Under the pieces are notes generated by a model. That model did no database searches, had not been told where the DNA came from, and saw only the letters and a list, made by a program, of their open reading frames with translations. The translations under genes and the position numbers were made by a program. From WTAW01 sp964540205 (lineage in GTDB: Bacteria; Acidobacteriota; Aminicenantia; Aminicenantales; Aminicenantaceae), in assembly GCA_964540205.1 (NCBI GenBank), contig CAZIMJ010000076.1, positions 1 through 18,881 on the forward strand: DNA of 18,881 bases. Reading direction: 5' to 3'. Below, piece after piece: positions 6,781-14,448 of the stretch; position 1 is the first letter of the stretch; each line of letters opens with the position of its first letter.

Positions 6781-7199
6781 TCCTGATCCTTATCTTCTCT
6801 TACGAACTTTACGATTTTCGCTGGTCTCATCTGAATGATAGCTTGATGGCGATACTCGAACTCGTCTTCTCTTCCTTCGAAGAACTCCTTTCGGACATAT
6901 CCCAAAAACTCATTCACTTCGGCCTCGATCCGCTCTATCTTTTGCCGCATGTTCAACACAACTTCAACACCCGCAAGATTAATACCCAAATCCCGCGTAA
7001 GGTTGAGGATGATCTTCAGTTGTTTCAAATCATCATCGGAGTATAATCGTGTATTCCCTTCGCTTCGAGATGGCCTGAGCAATCCCTCCCGTTCGTACAG
7101 CCGCAGTGTTTGGGGATGGATATTAAACATCCTCGCAACGTTGCTGATATGATAATATTTTTTTGCCTCTTTTTCAGTAGCTTTCTTTGGATTATCCAT
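6777..7199 (-). CDS. hspR: HspR, MerR-family heat-shock repressor
   Basis: 140 residues. The MerR-type winged helix spans about 15-85, with YYHISNVARMFNIHPQTLRLYEREGLLRPSR characteristic of HspR; wings and dimer helix follow (NTRLYSDDDLKQLKIILNLTRDLGINLAGVEVVL). A C-terminal tail (about 120-140) lacks the cysteines of metal-sensing MerR proteins. HspR represses dnaK operons by binding HAIR dyads, in actinobacteria together with DnaK as co-repressor. Here it directly follows dnaJ (one base after its stop, TGACATG), and a HAIR-like site overlaps the dnaK promoter, giving an autoregulatory loop. It overlaps the sigma gene by four bases. Confidence 0.93.
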   Translation of the reverse strand: MDNPKKATEKEAKKYYHISNVARMFNIHPQTLRLYEREGLLRPSRSEGNTRLYSDDDLKQLKIILNLTRDLGINLAGVEVVLNMRQKIERIEAEVNEFLGYVRKEFFEGREDEFEYRHQAIIQMRPAKIVKFVREDKDQE

Positions 7200-7200
7200 G

Positions 7201-8307
7201 TCAACTCACTCCCAGTTTTTCTCTAGGATTTTGATGAGAAATCTCATCGATTTCTCTCATGAGTTCTCTTATTTTTTCATTGTCAGAGGGAGGAGGAACA
7301 ATAGATACCTCGACAAACTGGTCGCCACATATTTTTTTACCTGCCTTGGGAGCTCCTTTGGACCTCAACCTGAATTTCTGACCGGATTTTGTTCCGGGAG
7401 GAACACGGATCGTTGTTTTGCCTTGAAGAGTGGGAACCTCGATCTTGGCACCTAGCGTCGCCTCAGAAATTGTGATCGGGACCTTGACATAGATGTTTGA
7501 CCCTTGGCGTTTAAAGAAAGAATGGGGGTCAACCTCTATGCTGATGAACAGATTTCCATACGGCCCCCCACCTATGCCAGCATTTCCTTTCCCCTGGATC
7601 CGGACTTTTGAGCCCGTATCCACACCGGCAGGGATCCTTACATTGATTAGCTCGGTTTTTTGAGTGGCTCCTCTTCCATGGCAAGATGAGCACTCTTCTC
7701 CTGGGGAAACACCGCTCCCACCGCAAGCCTGACATACAGTTGCAAACCTCATTGCGCCTCGTTGCATCTGTGCTTGGCCAGATCCTTTGCAAACAGAACA
7801 CATGCTCTGTCCACTGCGTTGCGTGTATCCCTTTCCGCCGCAACTCACACAGGCAACCATACGCGTGAGTTGAATACGCGTCTGTAATCCTTGTATGGCA
7901 TCATTGAAGTTGATCTTCATCCTGTAGTGGAGGTCATCACCTCTGGCAACTTGAGGTTGTGCTTGCCTCGTTGCACCCGAGAAAGCATTCTCAAAAAAAT
8001 TTCGGAATGACGATGATCCAAAATCAGAGAAATCAAATCCCTGAAAAGAACTTGAATAGGCTTGCTGTTGAGCTCCTCCTGGCGGGATATTGCCGACAAA
8101 TCCGAATTGATCGTACTGGCTTCTTTTTTTAGAGTCGGAGAGAACAGAGTATGCCTCTTGAATCTCTTTGAATTTATTTTCTGCTGTCTTATCTCCGGGA
8201 TTCAGGTCGGGGTGATATTTACGGGCGAGTTTTCGGTAGGCCTTTTTTATCTCAGATGTCGTGGCTTTCTTATTGACTCCTAAGATCTTGTAATAATCAT
8301 CTGCCAT
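7201..8307 (-). CDS. dnaJ: DnaJ, Hsp40 co-chaperone with zinc fingers
   Basis: 368 residues, the full type I DnaJ layout. The J domain (about 4-70) contains HPD at 32-34, which stimulates DnaK ATPase. A Gly/Phe/Ser-rich linker covers about 71-120. Four CxxCxGxG repeats start at C153, C170, C192 and C206, forming two zinc sites. The C-terminal beta domains follow (INVRIPAGVDTGSKVRIQGKG..., ATLGAKIEVPTLQG, VPPGTKSGQKFRLRSKG). The SD AGGGAAGG lies six bases before the ATG. It is 164 bp downstream of dnaK and one base upstream of hspR. The linker is fairly short and contains FQGFDFSDFG. Confidence 0.95.
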   Translation of the reverse strand: MADDYYKILGVNKKATTSEIKKAYRKLARKYHPDLNPGDKTAENKFKEIQEAYSVLSDSKKRSQYDQFGFVGNIPPGGAQQQAYSSSFQGFDFSDFGSSSFRNFFENAFSGATRQAQPQVARGDDLHYRMKINFNDAIQGLQTRIQLTRMVACVSCGGKGYTQRSGQSMCSVCKGSGQAQMQRGAMRFATVCQACGGSGVSPGEECSSCHGRGATQKTELINVRIPAGVDTGSKVRIQGKGNAGIGGGPYGNLFISIEVDPHSFFKRQGSNIYVKVPITISEATLGAKIEVPTLQGKTTIRVPPGTKSGQKFRLRSKGAPKAGKKICGDQFVEVSIVPPPSDNEKIRELMREIDEISHQNPREKLGVS

Positions 8308-8405
8308 TTAAAGCCTTCCCTACGTTTCTATACTCAATTCCCGCCAAAAGCGTTTTAAAAATAATACGCTTTCGATTTTAAGCTTCAGAGAGCAACAGTA
8401 CTCCC

Positions 8406-8453
8406 TCCGTAACTTTTTTGGCGCAAGATACGCAATAGAAACGGAGTTACGGA
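8406..8453 (-). other. Long-range inverted repeat between dnaK and dnaJ
   Basis: The 164-bp gap between dnaK and dnaJ contains a perfect 9-bp inverted repeat, TCCGTAACT at one arm and AGTTACGGA at the other (8406-8414 and 8445-8453), with a 30-base loop that includes an A6 tract. A second smaller dyad, AAAGCG...CGCTTT, lies at 8347-8372. Neither is followed by a convincing U-run, so I read them as possible processing or attenuation structures in the dnaK-dnaJ mRNA rather than as a terminator. No strong internal promoter was found. Confidence 0.4.
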
Positions 8454-8471
8454 TGAGCACATACTGAAAAC

Positions 8472-10418
8472 TTACTTTTTCTCTTTGTCCTCGTCCACAA
8501 CTTCCGCGTCAATGATCTCTGCTTCCTCCTCAGTGCCTGCATGTTGCCCGCCAGCTTCCGCTCCAGCCGTACCCTGGGAAGCTTCCTGTGCACCCGCTGC
8601 TTGATGAGCTTGCTGCTGAGTAGCCTGCTGATACATCATCTCCGAGAGTTTATGGGACGCTTGAGAAAGAGCTTCCATTGCCTGTTTGATCTGATCGATG
8701 TTTTCGCTCTCTATAGACTTTTTTGTGTTGTCGATCTCCGTTTGGATGTGTTTGGCGTCTTCTTCAGAAATTTTGTCTTTGTTTTCCCGAAGGAGCTTTT
8801 CCAGGCTGTATACTAACTGATCGGCGTGATTTTTAGCGTCGATGAGTTCTCTTCTTTTTTTATCCTCATCTGAATGAACATCCGCATCTTTCACCATACG
8901 GTCTATCTCTTGATCATCAAGTCCGCTATGACCCGTGATCGTGATCTCCTGTTGTTTTCCAGTACCCATATCTTTGGCAGATACGTGGAGAATTCCATTC
9001 GCATCCATATCAAAAGTCACTTCAATTTTGGGTATGCCCCGAGGCGCCGGAGGAATTCCATCCAGATGAAAACGGCCGAGAGATCTGTTCGCGCTGGCCA
9101 TCTCTCTTTCGCCCTGTAGGACGTGGATCTCAACGCTAGGTTGATTGTCAGATGCGGTTGAGAATATCTCCTGTTTTTTCGTTGGAATCGTAGTATTCCT
9201 TGAGATCATTTTGGTGAAAACACCACCTAGTGTCTCAATACCTAGGGTGAGCGGTGTAACATCTAAAAGAAGGACATCTTTCACATCACCCGATAACACG
9301 GCACCCTGAATGGCTGCACCGGCAGCAACCACTTCGTCAGGATTGACACCCTTATGAGGCTCTTTACCGAAAAGCTCCTTGACCAATTCTTGAACCTTAG
9401 GAATCCGTGTCGATCCTCCAACCAAAATCACCTCTTCAATATCTCCCGCCTCGAGCCCTGCATCTTTAATGGCTTGTTTGCAAGGTTTATGTGTTCGCTG
9501 AATGATATCATCCATAAGCTGTTCGAGCTTGGACCGCGAGAGTTTGATCAAAAGATGTTTTGGACCAGATGCATCCGCAGTGATGAAGGGCAAATTGATC
9601 TCAGTCTCCATAGTTGTGGAGAGTTCGATTTTTGCCTTTTCCGCAGATTCTTTCAAACGTTGGAGTGCCATCTTGTCCTTAGAGAGGTTGATTCCCGTAT
9701 CTTTTTTGAATTCGGATACCAACCAGTCTTGGACTTTTTGGTCGATGTCATCTCCACCGAGGTGTGTGTCACCGTTGGTTGATTTAACTTCAACGATGCC
9801 TTCACCCACTTCAAGAATGGATATATCGAAGGTGCCGCCTCCAAAATCATACACAGCAATGGTCTGATCCTTCTTCTTATCCAGGCCATAAGCAAGAGCG
9901 GCAGCAGTGGGCTCATTAACAATACGCTCTACCTGTAAACCGGCTATCTTGCCAGCATCCTTGGTTGCTTTTCTTTGACTATCATTAAAATAGGCAGGTA
10001 CAGTAATGACTGCCTTTTCGACCTTTTCTCCGAGATAATCCTCTGCGGCCTTTTTAAGCTTTTGCAAAATCATAGCCGCAATCTCCGGAGGGGCATACTT
10101 TTTTCCCAGAGCTTCTATCCTAACATCTCCATTTGCAGCTCCGTTCACTTTAAATGGGACTTGTTTGATCTCATCAGGGACCTCATTAAAACGTCGGCCC
10201 ATAAATCTTTTGATCGAATAGATCGTATTTTCTGGGTTGGTTACTCTTTGTCTTTTTGCGACTTGACCAACCAAGCGTTCGCCTTTCTCGGTGAAAGCGA
10301 CGACAGAAGGAGTTGTCCGTCCGCCTTCTTCATTCTGGATGATTTTGGGTTTATCTCCTTCTGTTACAGCGACAACAGAATTTGTTGTCCCCAAGTCAAT
10401 TCCTATTGTTTTCGACAT
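8472..10418 (-). CDS. dnaK: DnaK, Hsp70 molecular chaperone
   Basis: 648 residues from the ATG at 10418, which has GGAGG five bases upstream; the in-frame TTG at 10430 overlaps that SD and is rejected. The nucleotide-binding domain begins MSKTIGIDLGTTNS and shows phosphate-2 YDFGGGTFD and adenosine-motif VGGSTRIPKVQ. The interdomain linker DVLLLDVTPLTLGIETLGG is intact; the substrate domain follows (DNQPSVEIHVLQGERE), then the helical lid and a Gln/Ala/Gly-rich tail ending EEEAEIIDAEVVDEDKEKK, the EEVD-like bacterial C-terminus. It is the first gene of the dnaK-dnaJ-hspR-sigma-ATPase array. grpE is not in the window. Confidence 0.97.
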   Translation of the reverse strand: MSKTIGIDLGTTNSVVAVTEGDKPKIIQNEEGGRTTPSVVAFTEKGERLVGQVAKRQRVTNPENTIYSIKRFMGRRFNEVPDEIKQVPFKVNGAANGDVRIEALGKKYAPPEIAAMILQKLKKAAEDYLGEKVEKAVITVPAYFNDSQRKATKDAGKIAGLQVERIVNEPTAAALAYGLDKKKDQTIAVYDFGGGTFDISILEVGEGIVEVKSTNGDTHLGGDDIDQKVQDWLVSEFKKDTGINLSKDKMALQRLKESAEKAKIELSTTMETEINLPFITADASGPKHLLIKLSRSKLEQLMDDIIQRTHKPCKQAIKDAGLEAGDIEEVILVGGSTRIPKVQELVKELFGKEPHKGVNPDEVVAAGAAIQGAVLSGDVKDVLLLDVTPLTLGIETLGGVFTKMISRNTTIPTKKQEIFSTASDNQPSVEIHVLQGEREMASANRSLGRFHLDGIPPAPRGIPKIEVTFDMDANGILHVSAKDMGTGKQQEITITGHSGLDDQEIDRMVKDADVHSDEDKKRRELIDAKNHADQLVYSLEKLLRENKDKISEEDAKHIQTEIDNTKKSIESENIDQIKQAMEALSQASHKLSEMMYQQATQQQAHQAAGAQEASQGTAGAEAGGQHAGTEEEAEIIDAEVVDEDKEKK

Positions 10419-10461
10419 AATTTCCTCCAAATAAAAAATAAATTCGATTTATAACACATAT

Positions 10462-10490
10462 AATATAATACTTGAGTGTATTATTGTCAA
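10462..10490 (-). promoter_or_regulatory. dnaK operon promoter
   Basis: Minus strand TTGACA (10490-10485), 17 bases, TATATT (10467-10462); predicted start near 10455, giving a leader of about 37 bases with GGAGG before the dnaK ATG. A vegetative-type promoter overlapped by a repressor dyad fits negative control by HspR rather than a dedicated heat-shock sigma. Confidence 0.75.
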
Positions 10491-10491
10491 G
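10471..10491. promoter_or_regulatory. HAIR-like HspR operator
   Basis: The plus strand reads CTTGAGT, seven bases, TGTCAAG. The known HAIR consensus is CTTGAGT-N7-ACTCAAG, so 12 of 14 positions match with the exact spacing. It covers the -35 box and much of the spacer of the dnaK promoter, the right place for repression by the HspR encoded three genes downstream. The two mismatches lie in the half-site that doubles as the TTGACA box. Confidence 0.8.
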
Positions 10492-10564
10492 TATATTTTA
10501 TAATAATATTATTATATTTATATCGTACAACAGAGTTATATGGAGTTTTATTTACTTGGATTAT

Positions 10565-10700
10565 TCACGGAGCGAGGCCAACCCACTCCACCCTAACAAT
10601 AATGTGGAGAAAGTGGCTCATGAAGCTGTAGTGAGAACTGCCGCGAGTGAACTACAACGAAGCCGATGCTGTGAGACCTGTTCACCCGAAGGGTAAAAGA
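10565..10700. other. GC-richer, stem-loop-rich island upstream of dnaK (candidate structured RNA or element remnant)
   Basis: The 394-bp gap 10431-10824 holds no convincing gene. Within it, this stretch is much richer in G+C than its AT-rich flanks. On the plus strand there are nested dyads: CTCCAC/GTGGAG (10586-10591, 10604-10609), TGTAGT/ACTACA (10627-10632, 10651-10656) enclosed by GGCT/AGCC (10615-10618, 10661-10664), then ACCC-GAA-GGGT (10684-10694). A weak plus-strand promoter TTGTCA-N17-TATTAT (10484-10512) would read into it. A 74-codon plus ORF crosses it but starts in the AT-rich flank and looks incidental. It loosely recalls domain I of group II introns, without the 5' GUGYG or domain V. 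The rest of the gap (10701-10824) is featureless. Confidence 0.4.
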
Positions 10701-10824
10701 TGCTGACAATAAGATATTGAATGCTTTTTAAATCTAAATGTGTCAACAGCTTTTATGAATAATTCAGGTAAAGAAGTGATGTTTTTAATAAAAATTTAGG
10801 ATCATGAATTCAAAGAAATCCAAG

Positions 10825-12174
10825 TTATGCATCCGGGTCGAGGATGAAATTCTGTTTCATCATGAACTGGACCTGATCACGAGCCTTCTTGATTATCTTT
10901 TCTGCCTGTTTAAGTCTCTCCTCTGCAGTTGCCTCGATACGGGCGACACCCTGCTCGATACCCTTAGTCCCAACAGCGACTGCTTCTCTCGGAAAGACCT
11001 CCCACTCATCCATGTTTGGAATGATGTAGTCGTCATGAATTCCATTATCTTCTGCAACTTTTGCCAATTCTCGAGCAGCTTCAATACACATCTCGTCCGT
11101 AATATGTGTAGCGCGGATGTCCAGCGCTCCCCTGAATATTCCCGGAAAACCCAGAGAATTGTTGACCTGATTGGGGAAATCAGAACGTCCTGTAGCAACG
11201 ATCCGCGCTCCGGCTTCTTTTGCCTCCCACGGCCAAATTTCAGGAATGGGATTTGCTGAGGCAAACACGATGGCATCATCGGCCATATTCTTTACCCATT
11301 CTTGCTTTATGACTCCAGGGCCTGGTTTAGACGCGGACAGGAGGACATCTGCTCCCTCCAAGGCTTGAGGACTGTCACCTTTTACGCCTCTGATGTTTGT
11401 CGTCTCGCAGATGTGCCACTTTTCCTTGTACTTCTCCTGAAGGGTCTTTCTGTCTTCTCTGTCCCTGTGCAAGATCCCTTTAGAATCCACAGCAATGATA
11501 TTCTCGGGATTCACGCCCGCCTTAACGATAAGTCTGGAGATGGCAATATTTGCAGCCCCTGCACCGATCATCGCAATCCTAATCTCCCCGAAGGTTTTGT
11601 TTACGATCTTCAAAGCGTTGATCAGTCCGGCAACAGTCACACACGCCGTCCCCTGTTGGTCATCATGCCACACGGGAATCTCAGTTTCTTTCCTCAGTGT
11701 ATCCAGAATATAAAAACATTTGGGATGGGCGATATCTTCGAGATTGACACCTCCAAATGTGGGTTGGATCCACTTGACGGCTTTGATGATCTCCTCTGGA
11801 TCTTTTGTCCCGAGGCAGATAGGAAAGGCATCCACGCCACCCAAGTACTTGTAAAGCAGCGCTTTCCCCTCCATGACGGGCAAGCTCGCCTCGGGTCCGA
11901 TATCTCCGAGACCCAAAACTCTGGTCCCATCTGACACGACAGCCACAAAATTCCCCTTGTTTGTAAACTCATAGGCTTTTTCCTTGTCTTTGTAGATCTC
12001 ATTGCAAGGGGAGGCTACCCCTGGGGTGTACCAGATAGCAAAATCATGAAAATCTCTAATGCGACATTTGGGTATGACTTCAATTTTTCCCTTATAAAAC
12101 GGATGGAGGCGCATCGCATCTTTGGAAGGCTGTTCAGTTTTGGCCAACAACTCTTCCACAGTGACTTCTTTCAT
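10825..12174 (-). CDS. Malic enzyme, probably NAD-dependent (short form)
   Basis: 449 residues from the ATG at 12174, which has GGAGC six bases before it; an in-frame ATG at 12195 lacks an SD. It catalyses oxidative decarboxylation of malate to pyruvate. Motifs: FAIWYTPGVASPC with the general-acid Tyr (about 49), VVSDGTRVLGLGDIG (79-93), MEGKALLYKYLGGVDAFPI (101-119) with the catalytic Lys, metal ligands in NLEDI (144-148) and HDDQQGTA (170-177), Rossmann GAGAAN (204-209), and ASANPIPEIWP. An acidic residue closing the second strand (IIAVDSKG, D230) favours NAD over NADP. There is no phosphotransacetylase-like C-terminal domain as in MaeB. EDIAHPKCF replaces the commoner EDI.AP.CF. Monocistronic, with its own promoter. 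Confidence 0.93.
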   Translation of the reverse strand: MKEVTVEELLAKTEQPSKDAMRLHPFYKGKIEVIPKCRIRDFHDFAIWYTPGVASPCNEIYKDKEKAYEFTNKGNFVAVVSDGTRVLGLGDIGPEASLPVMEGKALLYKYLGGVDAFPICLGTKDPEEIIKAVKWIQPTFGGVNLEDIAHPKCFYILDTLRKETEIPVWHDDQQGTACVTVAGLINALKIVNKTFGEIRIAMIGAGAANIAISRLIVKAGVNPENIIAVDSKGILHRDREDRKTLQEKYKEKWHICETTNIRGVKGDSPQALEGADVLLSASKPGPGVIKQEWVKNMADDAIVFASANPIPEIWPWEAKEAGARIVATGRSDFPNQVNNSLGFPGIFRGALDIRATHITDEMCIEAARELAKVAEDNGIHDDYIIPNMDEWEVFPREAVAVGTKGIEQGVARIEATAEERLKQAEKIIKKARDQVQFMMKQNFILDPDA

Positions 12175-12252
12175 TATTGCTCCTTTTTTTGGCATTGTCT
12201 TCGAAAAAAAACAACGTCACCAAAAAATATGAAATATGATCTTAAAAATGTA

Positions 12253-12280
12253 ATTATAAACCTATACAACCTCATGTCAA
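12253..12280 (-). promoter_or_regulatory. Promoter of the malic enzyme gene
   Basis: Minus strand TTGACA (12280-12275), 16 bases, TATAAT (12258-12253): both hexamers perfect. Predicted start is about 12246, leaving a leader of roughly 70 bases that is AT-rich and shows no riboswitch-like fold. Confidence 0.75.
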
Positions 12281-12419
12281 CTCTATTCTGAAAAACAACC
12301 GATAAAATCATCTTCTTAAAAATTATCCTCTCTTTCTTGAGATTTTTTCAGACCCAATTTCATGGACCGACACCTCGAACCTACAATACCCTCATTTCGT
12401 TAAGAGATTAAAATGATTA

Positions 12420-12436
12420 AGATCGTTTCTCGATCT
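12420..12436 (-). terminator. Weak possible terminator after the AICAR transformylase gene
   Basis: On the minus strand AGATCG-AGAAA-CGATCT forms a six-bp hairpin followed by an interrupted T-rich run (TAATCATTTTAATC). It lies about 50 bases after the stop codon and just before the malic enzyme promoter. The stem is short and the U-tract imperfect. Confidence 0.3.
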
Positions 12437-12485
12437 GTCTGTAGGGGGAACGGACCCAACTTAAGAGGAAGTGGATCGACCCGAA

Positions 12486-13565
12486 TTATCGGTGTAGGAA
12501 ACAGCGTTCGCTCTCCTGTTCGTCAGGTCTTTTGGTGACGATCATAGCGATATTATGGGCATTTGCACTCTCAATAACATCGAGATCTCTGATAGAACCC
12601 AAAGGGTAGATTATTGCGGTAATGCCATTCTTTGCTGCCAGTTCAACAACATCCGGAAAAGGCATGAAAGCATCCGAAGCCATAACACACCCTTTGGAGC
12701 CATACCCCCTATGAGATAACCGAATGGCATCTTCGGCCGCATCGATCCGGCTTCTCTGACCCGATCCTATTCCATGGACTTTGTCTCGAGTCCCGATCAC
12801 GATAGCGTTGGAGCGTGTAAAACATGCCACTGTCCAATTGAAGATGGCTGCCTCCAATTCCTCAATGCTCGCTTTTCTCTCTGAAACAACATCCACAGAA
12901 TCAGGAGAAACGATCCTCGAGTCGAAACGCTCCTGGATGAGGAGGCCTCCAGCGACTCGCTTGAATTCGATCTTATGATCCTTTGAAGAGGCCTCGAGCG
13001 TATCTCCCATTTCCACAACCCGCAGCACCTTCCTTGTAGATAAGACCTCGAGTGCTTCCTGCGAAAAACTAGGAGCATACACAACCTCAACATTTCTCCC
13101 CTTCTCGACGATCTTTAATGCCGTGTCCTTATCGAGAGTGGCATTGAATACATCGACACTGCCAAAGTTCGACAGAGGGTCGCTATTCCAAGCTTTCTCG
13201 AAAACATCAGCAGGATCTCCCTCCATGGCGACTCCACTGGGCATCTCATGCTTGATTAGAGCACAGATATTCTTTCCGGGGTATATATCGGTGAGTTTTT
13301 TGATGAGCCTTTGACCCAAGTCCATATCGCCGACATTGATATAACCCAGTCCCTTGGTCCCCTCCTGGATGACCTTCAGAGAAGACATATTAGGTCCGGA
13401 TGCACCTTCTTCCTGGTAGAAGGCTGCCGGGTATCCGGGATTCTCCCCATATCGCATCGACATTTTCTTCCTGAATGTGATGTTCCCAAGTGCTATGGTC
13501 TCGGAGAATTGCTCTGCCACCTTAGTCCTGTATTGGGCGCGGGTTATTTTGTCGATCTTACTCAT
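12486..13565 (-). CDS. Stand-alone AICAR transformylase (PurH C-terminal domain homologue)
   Basis: 359 residues, equivalent to the formyltransferase half of PurH; there is no N-terminal MGS-fold IMP cyclohydrolase domain. It would formylate AICAR to FAICAR with 10-formyl-THF (or formate in archaeal-type enzymes). Motifs: RYGENP (38-43), catalytic Lys-His in IKHEMPSGVA (K105, H106), SNAIVIG (252-258), GIGSGQRSR (265-273) and ASDAFMPFPDVVE (296-308). The family ending RHFRH is replaced by a longer ERCFLHR tail. Its ATG overlaps the end of the purO-like gene by eight bases (ATGAGTAA), so the two are coupled and together supply both PurH activities. Confidence 0.87.
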   Translation of the reverse strand: MSKIDKITRAQYRTKVAEQFSETIALGNITFRKKMSMRYGENPGYPAAFYQEEGASGPNMSSLKVIQEGTKGLGYINVGDMDLGQRLIKKLTDIYPGKNICALIKHEMPSGVAMEGDPADVFEKAWNSDPLSNFGSVDVFNATLDKDTALKIVEKGRNVEVVYAPSFSQEALEVLSTRKVLRVVEMGDTLEASSKDHKIEFKRVAGGLLIQERFDSRIVSPDSVDVVSERKASIEELEAAIFNWTVACFTRSNAIVIGTRDKVHGIGSGQRSRIDAAEDAIRLSHRGYGSKGCVMASDAFMPFPDVVELAAKNGITAIIYPLGSIRDLDVIESANAHNIAMIVTKRPDEQESERCFLHR

Positions 13566-14301
13566 TTTGTTTTATCTCCGATCTGTTTATCACAGATATA
13601 TTTAAATCAGGCGCTGCTTGCTCTCTTGAAAATACACATATCACCGCCACCCTGAAATCCTGGTCTTGTTTTTTGGGTCTCAATGCGGAATAGACAGCTT
13701 CGGCTGTCTCTTTTGCTGTATCATAAGTCAATCTGACATCCTCGGGCTCCCCCTTGAAAGATGGGAGAGGATCTCTGTTCTCTCCAGAATAAGTAGAGAT
13801 CATTTTCCCTTCTCCAGGAAGCATGGGCACTCTGAAATAGTATTTTGAGGCCGAGCTGTCTTCGGCTCTTTTTATGATGCTTAAAGCCGCCATTCCATCA
13901 GAGAGAACACATCCGCTGATCCTGGGTGTAAAGGAGGGGGCGTCGGGCTCATATTCCCAGTGATGCAGCGCAGAGGATAGGATGTCCGTAGGATCAAGGC
14001 CTGGAGAGAGATGGGCTTGGATATCCATGGTCTGTTTCCCGTTGCTGACTACTAGACCCTGCCCAAAAAGAATGGCCGGATAGATGAGCAAATCTCTGTT
14101 TCGCTCTCTCAGGATCTTCTCGTCAGTAGGTTTAACCCAGGCTCCTTCCGTCGTAAGATCTATCCTTCTGGCCTGACTTGAGGGAGACCTTCCTGTGATG
14201 GCATACACGATAATAGCATTTTCGTCCGATAAATCTCTCCCGATTATGATGAGTCTTCCGGGATATTCTTTATCTCTCAGATTGGAAAAATCATTACTCA
14301 T
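13558..14301 (-). CDS. purO: PurO-type IMP cyclohydrolase
   Basis: 247 residues. The N-terminus YPGRLIIIGRDLSDENAIIVYAITGRSPSSQARR (13-46) and the later FGQGLVVSNGKQTMDI (79-93) match the archaeal PurO/IMP cyclohydrolase family, an NTN-hydrolase-like fold that closes the ring of FAICAR to give IMP; it is unrelated to the PurH cyclohydrolase domain. Length is slightly above the archaeal 200-220 residues, with a C-terminal region (about 185-247) including DVRLTYDTAKETAEAVYSALRP. Assignment rests on these motifs and on the directly overlapping AICAR transformylase gene, which supplies the preceding step. The start has only a weak SD; an alternative start within the first ten codons is possible. 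Confidence 0.82.
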   Translation of the reverse strand: MSNDFSNLRDKEYPGRLIIIGRDLSDENAIIVYAITGRSPSSQARRIDLTTEGAWVKPTDEKILRERNRDLLIYPAILFGQGLVVSNGKQTMDIQAHLSPGLDPTDILSSALHHWEYEPDAPSFTPRISGCVLSDGMAALSIIKRAEDSSASKYYFRVPMLPGEGKMISTYSGENRDPLPSFKGEPEDVRLTYDTAKETAEAVYSALRPKKQDQDFRVAVICVFSREQAAPDLNISVINRSEIKQNE

Positions 14302-14330
14302 GAGGATACGCTCAGTTCATCAAGATTGTA

Positions 14331-14359
14331 TAGATATCATAGGACATATACGAAGTCAA
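14331..14359 (-). promoter_or_regulatory. Weak putative promoter of purO-AICAR transformylase
   Basis: Minus strand TTGACT (14359-14354), 17 bases, TATCTA (14336-14331); the -10 is poor. It is the best candidate in the 147-bp divergent gap (14302-14448) between purO and the LOG-family gene. I saw no PurR- or purine-riboswitch-like element. Confidence 0.3.
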
Positions 14360-14448
14360 AATCAAAATCATCCCGATTATTTTTCCCGTTTGTGATATCA
14401 TTGTTTTTGACCTTATGAAGGGCAATAGATTAGGAAGGAAGGCATTTC

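Noticed and set aside
8908..8925. CTTGATCATCAAG palindrome resembling an HspR site
   Set aside because: It lies inside dnaK coding sequence, lacks the seven-base spacer of HAIR and is far from any promoter.
10430..10430. TTG start giving a 652-residue DnaK
   Set aside because: The TTG overlaps the GGAGG sequence that serves the ATG at 10418, and the extra residues MEEI precede the canonical MSKTIGIDLGTTNS start.
10472..10696. 74-codon plus-strand ORF upstream of dnaK
   Set aside because: It starts within the HAIR/promoter region in AT-rich sequence, has no SD and shows no recognisable domain; the stem-loops explain the GC-rich half better.
12362..12390. Minus-strand GTAGGTTCGA...GGTCCA resembling the 3' end of a tRNA
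   Set aside because: The T-stem cannot pair and the distance from TTC to CCA is about six bases too short; no other tRNA arms are present upstream. Probably chance.
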